From the NCBI RefSeq assembly GCF_025200715.1, contig NZ_CP104143.1, positions 2,893,501 to 2,957,500 on the forward strand: a stretch of 64,000 nucleotides of DNA, given 5' to 3'. Numbering within the stretch: the stretch's first letter is position 1; every line of letters starts with the position of its first letter. A program made the position numbers and the translations under genes. The notes below the pieces were generated by a model. The model saw only the letters and a program-made list of their open reading frames with translations. It had not been told where the DNA came from and ran no database searches. The DNA comes from Rhizobium sullae. GTDB lineage: Bacteria > Pseudomonadota > Alphaproteobacteria > Rhizobiales > Rhizobiaceae. Positions 18,330 to 31,114 of the stretch are shown piece by piece.

Positions 18330-19538
18330 ATGACGATGCGTAGATCGGGTGAGGGGCTAAAACCGGGCTGGAGGACGCTGCTATCCGCCGTTCTGGTGTT
18401 TTCTTTCGGCATCACAGCTCCCGTCGATTTCGCCGATGCCCAAGAGCGCTACTATTACCGCCGCTCGATCTTCGATTTCTTCCTCGGACGCCGTTATATC
18501 GATGAATATCCAGCCCCCCCCGAGGTCCGGCGCGCCCCGCAGCGCCAGCGTAGACGCACTGCAGTCACACCCAAGACAGTTGCTACTCCGCGGCCCGCAG
18601 CGCCGGTTCCCCAGGAACCCGTGGTCCAGAAGCTCGAGAACGCACAAAAAATCCTGATCGTCGGCGATTTCCTTGCGAGCGGCCTCGGCGACGGCATGAT
18701 GGAAGCCTTCAAGGCCTCACCCGGCGTCGTCGTCGAAGCCCGGGGCAACGTTGCTTCCGGCTTGGTGCGGGACGACTATTACGATTGGCCCGAACAGCTC
18801 TTAAACATGATGGACGAACTGAAGCCGGCGATGGTCGTCGTCATGATCGGCGCCAACGACCGGCAGCAGATGGCAATCGGCGGCACCAAGGAGAAGTTCC
18901 GCACGGACGCCTGGTATGGCGAATATCAGAAGCGCGTACTGAACTTCGGCAAGGAAATAACCAACCGCAAGATACCATTGCTTTGGGTCGGCTTGCCCGC
19001 CTTCGAATCACCCTCGATGACGGCCGACGCCGTTCAGATGAACCAGCTCTATCGCAAGCAGGTCGAAAGCATCGGCGGTGAGTTCATCGATATCTGGGAT
19101 GGCTTTGTAGACGAGAACGGACAGTTCGTCGTTACCGGTTCCGACATCAATGGTCAGCAGGTGCGCCTGCGCACGTCGGACGGCATCAATTTGACACAGG
19201 CCGGACGCCGCAAGGTGGCCTTCTACGTGGAAAAGCCGGCCCGTCGTCTTCTCGGCACGCAGGCAAGCCCCGACCTCATGCGCCTCGACACAAGCAATCT
19301 GCCCCATCTAGGGCTGCCGTCGGATCCGGCCGCGCATACACAGCCGATCAGCCTTTCGGATCCCAATCTCGACGGAGGCACCGAGCTCCTCGGCGGCAGG
19401 CAGCCTCCGGTCACGCTGACGAGGTCGCCGCGAGACATGCTGGTGCACGACGGCCAGATGGAACCGGCGCCGGCAGGACGCGTGGACGACTACAGCCTTC
19501 CGGCCTCGAAAGTGCCGAAGCAGGTCTCGGCCAAATAA
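18330..19538 (+). CDS. DUF459 / SGNH-hydrolase-like exported protein
   Basis: A 402-residue protein with a signal peptide (residues about 10-38, FADA/QE), a Pro/Arg-rich linker, and an SGNH-like domain from about residue 105. Block I reads VGDFLASGLGDGM (D113-F114), where a classical SGNH enzyme has Asp-Ser. Block III GANDRQQM is normal. Block V reads SDGINLTQAG (D284, N287), where the catalytic His is usually found. The frame opens at 18282, but the ATG at 18330 follows GAGAGGTGGGG. It follows a lytic transglycosylase, so a role in cell-wall or surface-polysaccharide modification is a reasonable guess, not proven. Confidence 0.8.
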   Translation: MTMRRSGEGLKPGWRTLLSAVLVFSFGITAPVDFADAQERYYYRRSIFDFFLGRRYIDEYPAPPEVRRAPQRQRRRTAVTPKTVATPRPAAPVPQEPVVQKLENAQKILIVGDFLASGLGDGMMEAFKASPGVVVEARGNVASGLVRDDYYDWPEQLLNMMDELKPAMVVVMIGANDRQQMAIGGTKEKFRTDAWYGEYQKRVLNFGKEITNRKIPLLWVGLPAFESPSMTADAVQMNQLYRKQVESIGGEFIDIWDGFVDENGQFVVTGSDINGQQVRLRTSDGINLTQAGRRKVAFYVEKPARRLLGTQASPDLMRLDTSNLPHLGLPSDPAAHTQPISLSDPNLDGGTELLGGRQPPVTLTRSPRDMLVHDGQMEPAPAGRVDDYSLPASKVPKQVSAK

Positions 19539-19541
19539 GCT

Positions 19542-20069
19542 TCAGCCCTTCGGCTGAGCGACAATGCGAAGGTAGATGAGATTTTCGTGACGCTCGCCTT
19601 CGAACTCGAAGTAGGTCGAGCCCCGCCTTTCAAAGCCCTGCCGTTCATAGAACTGGATAGCGTGGGCGTTCTGATGGTTGACGGCCAGCCATATGTGCGT
19701 CGCGCTACGCCTGGCCGAGAGGCGGTCTGCCTCCCGCAGCAATTCGGCGCCGATGCCCTTTCCGATGAAGTGCTCTTGGACATAGAGTGTGACGACCTGT
19801 GTCGTGACGTCGGAAAGCTCCGGACACGGCGCATCGAAATCGAGACGCAGATAACCGACAAGATGTCCGTCGATCTCGCACAGGATGAAATACTGGGTGT
19901 CACCGGCCAGGTGAGGCCGGAAATTCTCTGCCGTGAACTGTGTCAGCACATAATCTGAAAGCGCCTGACGGATTCCCGTCCTGGCATAGGTGTGCAGCCA
20001 GACCTGGGTCGTCAGGGCTGCTACATTCGCCGCATCGTCCGGCAAAGCTTTCCGAAAGCTCATAGTCAT
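19542..20069 (-). CDS. GNAT family N-acetyltransferase
   Basis: The 175-residue protein has the GNAT core: [20 protein letters not shown] carries the acetyl-CoA-binding Q/H-x-x-G-x-G/A loop ([10 protein letters not shown]), followed by [23 protein letters not shown]. It is probably a cytoplasmic small-molecule or protein acetyltransferase; the substrate is unknown. The ATG at 20069 has GGAG six bases upstream. It is convergent with the DUF459 gene with only a few bases between the stops. Confidence 0.85.
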   Translation of the reverse strand: MTMSFRKALPDDAANVAALTTQVWLHTYARTGIRQALSDYVLTQFTAENFRPHLAGDTQYFILCEIDGHLVGYLRLDFDAPCPELSDVTTQVVTLYVQEHFIGKGIGAELLREADRLSARRSATHIWLAVNHQNAHAIQFYERQGFERRGSTYFEFEGERHENLIYLRIVAQPKG

Positions 20070-20181
20070 TAAGCACTCCGCATGGCCAAATCAGCAGTTT
20101 GCCCTACAGACTGCTCAATAGATCAACCGCCCACAACCTCTTGCGAGCGGTCCATGTCATGTTCGGCTTCAAGCGACAGTA

Positions 20182-21636
20182 TCAGCCCGGCAGAACCGTG
20201 GAGCCCATCAGCGCCTCATCGATCGCGCGTGCTGCCTGGCGGCCTTCGCGGATCGCCCAGACGACCAGCGACTGGCCGCGGCGGACATCGCCTGCCGTCC
20301 ACAGCTTGTCGACGGAGGTCTTGTAGTCCTTGTCGTTAGCAACGACATTGGTCGAGCCGCGGCGGTCGGTGTTGAGCGTCAGCTTGCCGTCGAGATCCTT
20401 GAGCACGCTGTCGGTGAACGGGCCGCGGAAACCGATGGCGATAAAGGCGAGGTCCGCCTTGATGACGAATTCCGTGCCGAGAACCGGCTTGCGGCGCTCA
20501 TCGACTTCACAGCACTTCACACCTGTCAGCACGCCATCCTCGCCGATGAATTCCAGCGTCGCCACCTGGAACTCGCGGACGGCGCCTTCGGCCTGCGAGG
20601 ATGACGTGCGCATCTTCGTTGCCCAGAACGGCCAGACGGCGAGCTTGTCTTCCTTCTCCGGCGGCTGCGGACGAATGTCGAGCTGTGTGACCTTGACGGC
20701 GCCCTGACGGAAGGCCGTGCCGACACAGTCCGAAGCGGTATCGCCGCCGCCGACGACGACCACATGCTTGGCGCCCGCCAGGATCGGATCTGACGCCCAG
20801 CCGACACTGTCAATATTTTCGCGGCCGACGCGCTTGTTCTGCTGCACGAGGTAAGGCATCGCGTCGTGGACGCCGGCAAGTTCGATGCCGGGAATGCCCG
20901 CTTCGCGCGGCGTTTCGGAGCCGCCGCAATAAAGCACCGCATCGTAATCCGACAGCAGTTGCTCGACCTTCAGATCGACGCCGACATTAACGCCGCAATG
21001 GAAGGTGACGCCCTCGCCCTTCATTTGCTCGACACGACGGTCGATGAAATTCTTCTCCATCTTGAAGTCCGGAATGCCGTAGCGCAACAGGCCGCCCGGC
21101 CGGCTCTCGCGCTCGTAGACATGGACCTCATGGCCGGCGCGGCCGAGCTGCTGGGCGGCCGCCATACCAGCGGGACCGGAGCCGATGACCGCGACCTTCT
21201 TGCCCGTATGGACCGTTGCCGGCTGCGGACGGATGAAGCCGAGCTCGTAAGCCTTGTCGGCAATCGCCTGCTCGACCGTCTTGATCGCAACCGGCGCATC
21301 TTCAAGGTTCAGCGTGCAGGCCTCCTCGCAGGGCGCCGGGCAGACACGGCCGGTGAACTCCGGGAAGTTGTTGGTCGAATGCAGGTTCTGAATCGCCGCT
21401 TCCCAGTTGTTGTTGTAAACGAGGTCGTTCCAGTCCGGAATCTGGTTGTGGATCGGGCAGCCGGTCGGGCCATGACAATAGGGAATGCCACAGTCCATGC
21501 AGCGGGCGGCCTGTTTCTGCACTTCCGGGTCCGACATCGGGATCGTGAATTCGCGGAAATGCCGGATGCGATCCGACGCCGGCTGATACTTCGCTACCTG
21601 CCGGTCGATTTCCAGAAACCCTGTGACCTTACCCAT
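20182..21636 (-). CDS. gltD: Glutamate synthase [NADPH] small subunit
   Basis: The 484-residue beta subunit passes electrons from NADPH through FAD and two [4Fe-4S] clusters to GltB. Cluster cysteines are C46, C49, C54, C60 and C99, C103, C107. The FAD-binding [11 protein letters not shown] loop is near residue 152 and the NADPH-binding [13 protein letters not shown] loop is in the second half. Length is standard. The start ATG at 21636 ([10 protein letters not shown]) has GAGGGA upstream; the frame extends a further ten codons but with a weaker site. It is the last gene of a gltB - small ORF - gltD unit. Confidence 0.96.
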   Translation of the reverse strand: MGKVTGFLEIDRQVAKYQPASDRIRHFREFTIPMSDPEVQKQAARCMDCGIPYCHGPTGCPIHNQIPDWNDLVYNNNWEAAIQNLHSTNNFPEFTGRVCPAPCEEACTLNLEDAPVAIKTVEQAIADKAYELGFIRPQPATVHTGKKVAVIGSGPAGMAAAQQLGRAGHEVHVYERESRPGGLLRYGIPDFKMEKNFIDRRVEQMKGEGVTFHCGVNVGVDLKVEQLLSDYDAVLYCGGSETPREAGIPGIELAGVHDAMPYLVQQNKRVGRENIDSVGWASDPILAGAKHVVVVGGGDTASDCVGTAFRQGAVKVTQLDIRPQPPEKEDKLAVWPFWATKMRTSSSQAEGAVREFQVATLEFIGEDGVLTGVKCCEVDERRKPVLGTEFVIKADLAFIAIGFRGPFTDSVLKDLDGKLTLNTDRRGSTNVVANDKDYKTSVDKLWTAGDVRRGQSLVVWAIREGRQAARAIDEALMGSTVLPG

Positions 21637-21655
21637 ATTTTCGTCCCTCATCATC

Positions 21656-21829
21656 TTAAAGCCCAAGACCCAAAGGCCCCCAGTACCTGTAGGCCAGTCC
21701 CATGACTGCGCCCAGGGCTATGAATTCCGTTTCAAGGCCGCCGGCGGCAAAAGAGGCTCCGGCGGAAACTGCAACGGCGAGGCACAGAGAGATGAAGGAA
21801 TGAAGCAGCGAAAACCGATTTTTCATCAT
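21656..21829 (-). CDS. Small membrane protein encoded between gltB and gltD
   Basis: A 57-residue ORF (MMKNRFSLLHSFISLCLAVA...). It has a positively charged N terminus, a hydrophobic helix (residues about 8-27, SLLHSFISLCLAVAVSAGAS), a short polar turn, and a second hydrophobic stretch to the C terminus (FIALGAVMGLAYRYWGPLGL). GGAAAG lies 5 bp before the ATG pair; an in-frame ATG at 21844 sits directly on GGAGG, too close for efficient use. It occupies most of the gap between the two glutamate synthase genes and is read in the same direction, so it would be co-transcribed. No function is recognised. Confidence 0.55.
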   Translation of the reverse strand: MMKNRFSLLHSFISLCLAVAVSAGASFAAGGLETEFIALGAVMGLAYRYWGPLGLGL

Positions 21830-21893
21830 CGTTCTTTCCAGCATCCTCCATGCCGCTCGTCAGAGCAGTGGCAGATTTAGCGATTTAGAGCAC

Positions 21894-26612
<4,719 letters not shown>

Positions 26613-26798
26613 CTTTCCCTCCTGTCAAAGCCCGCGAGCGGGCGTCTCTTCGTCGCGCGCCGCCCTTGATACTGGGTTCGGCGCGTGACAGCGCTGTTGC
26701 ATTATCGAAGATCCGGTCGCGTTGACCCGCTAAAAGCAAGCCGCCGCGCTCCGCGCCTGCCAGTCGCCTCCGCGCTGCCAAGGCTGCGCTTGAGTGGA

Positions 26799-26827
26799 CT
26801 ATAGCGTGAAACCCTGCAAAGGTCAGG
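26799..26827 (-). promoter_or_regulatory. Candidate housekeeping promoter of gltB
   Basis: Read on the minus strand: CCTGAC (26827-26822), a 17-bp spacer and CTATAG (26804-26799). This is close to the rhizobial sigma-70 form CTTGAC-N17-CTATAT. It would start transcription near 26792, leaving a leader of about 180 bases before gltB. Confidence 0.5.
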
Positions 26828-26861
26828 GCTTTCGGCGCCTCTTCGGCCGTAAAGGCCAAAA

Positions 26862-26882
26862 TAGGACAGCAACACTGTCCTA
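26862..26882. promoter_or_regulatory. Inverted repeat upstream of gltB, candidate operator
   Basis: A perfect 8-bp inverted repeat, TAGGACAG and CTGTCCTA, is separated by CAACA. Its centre is about 80 bp upstream of the predicted gltB start of transcription and about 260 bp before the divergent threonine aldolase gene. A position near -80 suits an activator. The binding protein is not known; LysR- or MarR-type regulators bind sites of this shape. Confidence 0.45.
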
Positions 26883-27135
26883 ATTCATCAGTTCTATGCC
26901 AGAAACCTATGCGCTCCGCAAGAGCGCGCGATTAAAAAATCGTCAATTTGGGACTGAAGATTGCCGAATTAATAGGAATGACGAAATTAAATTACATATT
27001 GCCGCACTATTTTGTTTATTGATTGCGGAGTTCAATTTTTGTGATGCATTGCAAGGCAGATGTTTGATCCCGTGAAGCTTTGGCGTAATGTCCCTGCCGA
27101 ACTTGCCAACCCCACATTTTCCCCGACGGTTCTTC

Positions 27136-28188
27136 ATGTTTTTTTCTTCCGACAACTGGGCTGGCGCCCATGAATCCATTGCCCAACGCCTGCTCGCCGA
27201 ATCCGCCGGTTTCGCTTCCGCATACGGCACCAGCAATCTCGATAAAAAAGTCGAGGTGCGCTTTTGCGAAGTCTTCGAGCGCGAAGTCGCTGTCTTCTTT
27301 GTCGCGACGGGTACGGCTGCGAACTCCCTTTCTCTTGCGAGCGTCCAACGCCCCGGCGGCGTCGCCTTCTGCCATTCGGAGGCCCATGTCATTGAGGATG
27401 AATGCGGCGCACCGGAATTTTTTTCAGGTTCCGCCCGCCTTGTCGCTGTGCCCGGAGAGTCCGGCAAGATCGATCCGGCAAAGCTTTCGGCAAAGATCGC
27501 AAGCTTCCCTGAGGATGACGTGCATCACGGCCGCGCGAGTGCCGTCACTATTACCCAGGCCACCGAGATCGGTACCGTCTATTCGCTGCCGGAAATCGGT
27601 GAGATTTCCGGCATTGCAAGGAAGCGCAACCTGGCCCTTCATATGGATGGCGCACGTTTTGCCAACGCACTCGTGGCGCTTGGCGCAACGCCTGCCGAAA
27701 TGACCTGGAAACGCGGCGTGGACATGCTTTCCTTCGGCGGCACCAAGAACGGCTGCTGGTGCGCGGAGGCGATCGTCTTCTTCAATCCGGATCAGGCCAG
27801 AGAGATGCCCTTCACCCGCAAGCGTGCCGCGCAGCTCTTCTCCAAGTCGCGCTTCATCGCCGCCCAGTTCGACGCCTATTTCGAGAACGATCTCTGGCTC
27901 GGTCTCGCCCGCCACGCGAACCGCATGGCGGACGGCCTTCGCGTAGGCATCGGCGCCAGCAATTCGGCGAGACTCGCATGGCCCACCGCCACGAACGAAG
28001 TCTTCGCCGTCGTCACGACGGCGGCGGCGAAGATCGCCGAGGGAAGGGGTGCAAAGTTCTACGAGTGGCCGGTTCCAGCCGCAACCCCGGAACTCGTCGG
28101 CGGCAACGAGACGTTGATCCGCCTCGTCACCAGCTTCGCCACGACGGAAGCCGATGTCGACGGCTTCCTGAAATGCCTGGCGGCATAA
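27136..28188 (+). CDS. ltaE: Low-specificity L-threonine aldolase family protein
   Basis: The 350-residue PLP enzyme cleaves L-threonine / allo-threonine to glycine and acetaldehyde, or performs a related beta-elimination. The N terminus FFSSDNWAGAHESIA is typical. The PLP lysine is K204 in SFGGTKNGCWCAEAI, and LHMDGARFANALVALG carries the PLP-binding Asp. ATG at 27136 starts the conserved part; the frame extends to 27088 without family similarity. The ribosome binding site is weak. It is divergent from gltB, so it might respond to nitrogen or amino-acid status through the shared upstream region. Confidence 0.88.
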   Translation: MFFSSDNWAGAHESIAQRLLAESAGFASAYGTSNLDKKVEVRFCEVFEREVAVFFVATGTAANSLSLASVQRPGGVAFCHSEAHVIEDECGAPEFFSGSARLVAVPGESGKIDPAKLSAKIASFPEDDVHHGRASAVTITQATEIGTVYSLPEIGEISGIARKRNLALHMDGARFANALVALGATPAEMTWKRGVDMLSFGGTKNGCWCAEAIVFFNPDQAREMPFTRKRAAQLFSKSRFIAAQFDAYFENDLWLGLARHANRMADGLRVGIGASNSARLAWPTATNEVFAVVTTAAAKIAEGRGAKFYEWPVPAATPELVGGNETLIRLVTSFATTEADVDGFLKCLAA

Positions 28189-28201
28189 AGGCCGATTACA
28201 T

Positions 28202-28330
28202 TTAGTTCTGATGGCCGTAGACGGCGGATTGCGGGGCACCGCGAGCCGCCTTTTCCGCTTCGTGCCCGATCACAAGGATCATCATTACACAGGCCACCAG
28301 CCCGGATACGAATAGTGCGCCATACATCAT
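28202..28330 (-). CDS. 42-residue small membrane protein
   Basis: A short ORF missed by length cut-offs. GGGAGGAC lies 6 bp before ATG-ATG. The protein starts MMYGALFVSGLVACV, has one hydrophobic helix (residues 4-22), then a polar tail HEAEKAARGAPQS...GHQN. It looks like the many single-pass small proteins of rhizobia. The strong ribosome binding site, the hydrophobic helix followed by a charged tail, and its placement alone in an intergenic region support it. Function is unknown. Confidence 0.65.
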   Translation of the reverse strand: MMYGALFVSGLVACVMMILVIGHEAEKAARGAPQSAVYGHQN

Positions 28331-28489
28331 CGGTCCGTCCTCCCTTGCCCCGAGCGACGACCGTTACCGGTTCCTAAACTAGGAGTCGGAATCTCACCAA
28401 ACAGCTAAGCGAAAGGGTTGAGAGGGGCTTAAAACGGTAAGCAGCCGGTTAACTTTTGCGGGCGAAATGCTGCGAATGTTCCATCGACT

Positions 28490-28514
28490 GGAACTTTAAG
28501 GAGGGTTTCTCGTT
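28490..28514 (+). promoter_or_regulatory. Candidate EcfG (general stress sigma factor) promoter
   Basis: GGAAC (28490-28494), 16 bp, then CGTT (28511-28514): an exact match to the alphaproteobacterial EcfG/RpoE2 consensus GGAAC-N16/17-CGTT. It lies 22 bp before the BA14K start codon. Confidence 0.5.
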
Positions 28515-28536
28515 TATGAGCGAAAGGTGAAGAGCC

Positions 28537-29046
28537 ATGAAAAAGTTAGCAGTCGCGCTCATGTCACTTGTGACGGCTTTTGCCGGTATTCCACCTGCCG
28601 AAGCATTTCCGGTTGTCAATTTCGAAAAACCGAAGGTGGTTTCGAACATAGAGCAGGTTCAAGACCGCCGCCTGATCATCCGCCGATGGAATGGACGCCG
28701 CTATTATCCGGGCTATAGGAACTACGGCAGCTATCGCTACCGAAATTATGGTGGCTATCGCTACCGAAATTATGGTGGCTATCGCTATCGGAACTATGAC
28801 GGCTATTACGGCCGCCGCTATTACCGGCATCGTAATAACGACGCCGCGGCCATTATTGGCGGATTGGCACTCGGTGCGATCATCGGCGGTGCTTTGGCTC
28901 AGCCACGTTACTATGCTCCGGCGGGCTACAATGGCGGCAACGCCCATACCCGCTGGTGCTATAATCAATACCGCTCCTACAGGGCCTGGGACAATACTTT
29001 CCAGCCGTACTATGGCCCGCGCCGGCAGTGCGTTTCGCCTTATTGA
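28537..29046 (+). CDS. BA14K family exported protein with YRYRNYGG repeats
   Basis: The 169-residue protein has a signal peptide (cleavage near AEA/FP), a middle region of near-identical Tyr/Arg/Gly repeats (YRYRNYGG repeated about three times, residues about 65-90), a hydrophobic segment ([17 protein letters not shown]) and a C-terminal BA14K motif, [20 protein letters not shown] with [10 protein letters not shown] after it. BA14K was named from a Brucella immunoreactive 14-kDa protein with lectin-like properties. It is probably membrane-anchored in the periplasm or envelope. An EcfG-type promoter lies just upstream, suggesting stress induction, and a terminator follows. Confidence 0.85.
   Translation: MKKLAVALMSLVTAFAGIPPAEAFPVVNFEKPKVVSNIEQVQDRRLIIRRWNGRRYYPGYRNYGSYRYRNYGGYRYRNYGGYRYRNYDGYYGRRYYRHRNNDAAAIIGGLALGAIIGGALAQPRYYAPAGYNGGNAHTRWCYNQYRSYRAWDNTFQPYYGPRRQCVSPY
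28733..28802 (+). repeat. Short tandem coding repeat in the BA14K gene
   Basis: About 2.5-3 copies of a 24-bp unit encoding YRYRNYGG (for example TATCGCTACCGAAATTATGG with the rest of the unit), in frame. The third copy has drifted. Copy number may vary between strains by slippage. Confidence 0.75.
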
Positions 29047-29061
29047 TCGGCAAGCAACCGG

Positions 29062-29088
29062 AACCCGCCACCAAGCGGGTTTCTATTT
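29062..29088 (+). terminator. Terminator after the BA14K gene
   Basis: AACCCGC (29062-29068) pairs with GCGGGTT (29075-29081) around a 6-base loop, followed by a T-rich run (TCTATTTCT). Confidence 0.7.
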
Positions 29089-29946
29089 CTATGCGGCTGA
29101 TCGCAGGCCCCGCACCTTCCCAAGAATATCCTCCGAAAGCGCCGACACCAGCGCCTGATCGGCCCCTTTGCGCGGCACCAGCACGAATTCCACATCCTCC
29201 AGCAGCGGCAGCCTTGCCGCACCAATCTCTTTCAATCCGGAAGGAGCCATGCTGCGCGGCTGCACCAGCACGCCCATTCCAGCCCGCGCCGCGGCTGTCA
29301 AGCCACTGAGGCTGCCGCAGGTGCAGACGATCCGCCAAGGCACCTGCATCCGGCTGAGGGCCTCGAGCGCAATGGTCCGTGTCACGCTCGGCGGCGGGAA
29401 GGCAATCAGCGGCAGCGGTCCCTGCGCAAACACATGGTCCGGATCGCGCGCCAGCCAGACGAGCGGCTCGCGATAGACAAGCGTGCCGCGGGCATCGCCG
29501 AGCCGGCGCTTGGCGAGCACCAGATCGATCTCGCCATTGTCCTGCATCTCGTAGAGCGCTCCAGAGAGCGCTACCGTCAATTCCAGATCAACCGACGGAT
29601 GCGACCGCACGAAATCCTCCAACACGGCCGGAAGCTGGCTTGTCACGAAATCTTCCGAGACACCGAGGCGGAGCCGGCCACGCAGGCTGCTATCCTTGAA
29701 AAGCGATTGAACCTGTCCCTCGATCGAAAGCATCATGCGCGCATGCGAAAGCAGCGCTTCCCCATCTCCGGTGAGTACGACCTTGTGGGTATCGCGAGCC
29801 AGCAGTTTTCGCCCGAGGGTAGTCTCCAGCCGCTGGATATGCTGGCTGACGGTCGATTGCCCAAGACCCAGCCGCTCGGCCGCGAGCGTGAAACTGCCCA
29901 TCTGCTCGACGGCAACAAAACTGCGCAATTGCGTCAAATCAAGCAC
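29089..29946 (-). CDS. LysR family transcriptional regulator
   Basis: The 285-residue protein has the N-terminal winged helix-turn-helix (residues 1-60: LDLTQLRSFVAV, GSFTLAAERLGLGQSTVSQH, LETTLGRKLLARD) and a C-terminal LysR substrate-binding fold (LRLGVSEDFV, VDLELTVALSG). It starts with GTG at 29946. It is divergent from an SBF-type transporter gene 93 bp away, which it probably regulates. Such regulators usually bind the shared intergenic region and respond to a small molecule; the ligand is unknown. Confidence 0.9.
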   Translation of the reverse strand: MLDLTQLRSFVAVEQMGSFTLAAERLGLGQSTVSQHIQRLETTLGRKLLARDTHKVVLTGDGEALLSHARMMLSIEGQVQSLFKDSSLRGRLRLGVSEDFVTSQLPAVLEDFVRSHPSVDLELTVALSGALYEMQDNGEIDLVLAKRRLGDARGTLVYREPLVWLARDPDHVFAQGPLPLIAFPPPSVTRTIALEALSRMQVPWRIVCTCGSLSGLTAAARAGMGVLVQPRSMAPSGLKEIGAARLPLLEDVEFVLVPRKGADQALVSALSEDILGKVRGLRSAA

Positions 29947-29963
29947 GGAAATCCCAGTTCGCG

Positions 29964-29974
29964 ATAACTGTTAT
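29964..29974. promoter_or_regulatory. Palindrome in the LysR / transporter intergenic region
   Basis: ATAAC-T-GTTAT, a perfect 11-bp palindrome, lies 18 bp upstream of the LysR start and 66 bp before the divergent transporter gene. This position fits an autoregulatory LysR box, but a short AT-rich palindrome can arise by chance. Confidence 0.3.
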
Positions 29975-30039
29975 TCCTTGCATCCTGAATCATAATTAGC
30001 GACAAAGCAACGAGCTTCTGAAAATGCCGAGAGAGCATC

Positions 30040-31044
30040 ATGCGCCGCTTCTTGCCCGATACCTTCACGATCCTGCTCGTCTGTACTGTCATTCTTGCCT
30101 CGCTGCTTCCGGCAAGCGGCACTTTCGCGGATTATTTTGGCGTCGCCACTAATCTTGCCATCGCTCTGCTCTTCTTCCTGCATGGCGCACGGCTCTCCAG
30201 TGACGTCGTCATTGCGGGCCTCTTGCACTGGCGGCTGCACCTCGTCATTCTGTTGACAACCTTCGCCATCTTCCCGCTGCTCGGCATGGGGCTTAGCCTG
30301 ATCCCGGATTCGATCTTGCCGCGGCCGCTTTATCTCGGCATTCTTTTCCTGTGCGTCCTGCCATCCACGGTGCAGTCTTCGATTGCCTTCACCTCGATGG
30401 CAGCTGGCAATGTGCCGGCGGCCATCTGCTCGGCCTCTGCTTCCAACATCTTCGGCATGTTCCTGACGCCGCTGCTCGTCGGCCTGCTCTTTTCCGTTGG
30501 TGGCCATGGCGGCTTTTCCTGGGATGCGCTGGAGCAGATCCTGCTGCAACTGCTTGCGCCCTTCGTGGCCGGCCAGATCCTGCAGCCTTGGATCGGCAAC
30601 TGGATCCGCGCGAAGAAAAAGGTCCTGATGCCGGTGGATCGCGGTTCGATCCTGATGGTCGTCTATCTCGCTTTCAGCACCGCGGTGGTCGAGGGACTGT
30701 GGCACACCTTCTCGGTAAGAGACATCGCCGTCGTCGTCGTGCTCGACATGCTGCTGCTTGCGATCGTCCTGATGCTCACGATGCACGGCAGCCGCTTTCT
30801 CGGCTTCAACAAGGCCGACGAGATCACCATCACTTTCTGCGGCTCGAAGAAGAGTTTGGCAAGCGGCGTGCCGATGGCAAGCGTCATCTTCGCCGGCCAG
30901 TCGATCGGCGCAATCGTCCTGCCGCTGATGCTCTTCCATCAGATTCAGTTGATGGTCTGCGCCGTGATCGCGCAGAAATATGCCGCAGCGGCCGCGCACC
31001 GGATAACGGAAGAGGAAGCCGAAGAGGCTGCAAGCCCGGCCTGA
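30040..31044 (+). CDS. Bile acid:sodium symporter (SBF) family membrane protein
   Basis: The 334-residue protein is hydrophobic almost throughout, with about nine to ten membrane helices (for example ILLVCTVILASLLPASG, LAIALLFFLHGARL, LVILLTTFAIFPLLG). The sequence FCGSKKSLASGVPMASVIF near residue 270 and AFTSMAAGNVPAAICSASASN in the middle are family hallmarks. Members of this YfeH-like subgroup are inner membrane transporters, probably for organic anions; the substrate is unknown. It has a divergent LysR regulator and a terminator directly after it, so it is a single-gene transcript. Confidence 0.88.
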   Translation: MRRFLPDTFTILLVCTVILASLLPASGTFADYFGVATNLAIALLFFLHGARLSSDVVIAGLLHWRLHLVILLTTFAIFPLLGMGLSLIPDSILPRPLYLGILFLCVLPSTVQSSIAFTSMAAGNVPAAICSASASNIFGMFLTPLLVGLLFSVGGHGGFSWDALEQILLQLLAPFVAGQILQPWIGNWIRAKKKVLMPVDRGSILMVVYLAFSTAVVEGLWHTFSVRDIAVVVVLDMLLLAIVLMLTMHGSRFLGFNKADEITITFCGSKKSLASGVPMASVIFAGQSIGAIVLPLMLFHQIQLMVCAVIAQKYAAAAAHRITEEEAEEAASPA

Positions 31045-31055
31045 TCCGCAGGTAA

Positions 31056-31092
31056 CAAAAAAGCGGCGCCCCAACGGAGCGCCGCCTGCCTT
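31056..31092. terminator. Bidirectional terminator between the SBF transporter and hsp20
   Basis: GCGGCGC (31063-31069) pairs with GCGCCGC (31079-31085), 9-base loop. A-run AAAAAA at 31056-31062 serves the minus-strand hsp20 transcript; the pyrimidine stretch CTGCCTTTTCC on the right serves the transporter. Confidence 0.75.
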
Positions 31093-31114
31093 TTCCTATC
31101 CTGGGAGGGATCGG

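Larger units (their letters stand above)
26613..27135. other. Intergenic region between gltB and the threonine aldolase gene
   Basis: This 523-bp divergent intergenic region holds the gltB promoter and dyad listed separately and a 10-bp palindrome ACAGCGCTGT at 26688-26697. The part near 26935-27060 is AT-rich, as is usual before a promoter. No convincing small gene or RNA was seen. ORFs crossing it on the minus strand look non-coding. Confidence 0.6.

Noticed and set aside
27088..27135. Longer start for the threonine aldolase
   Set aside because: The extra 16 residues are not family-like and there is no better ribosome binding site.
28733..28802. CRISPR-like repeat
   Set aside because: The units are directly adjacent, in frame in a gene, and have no spacers.
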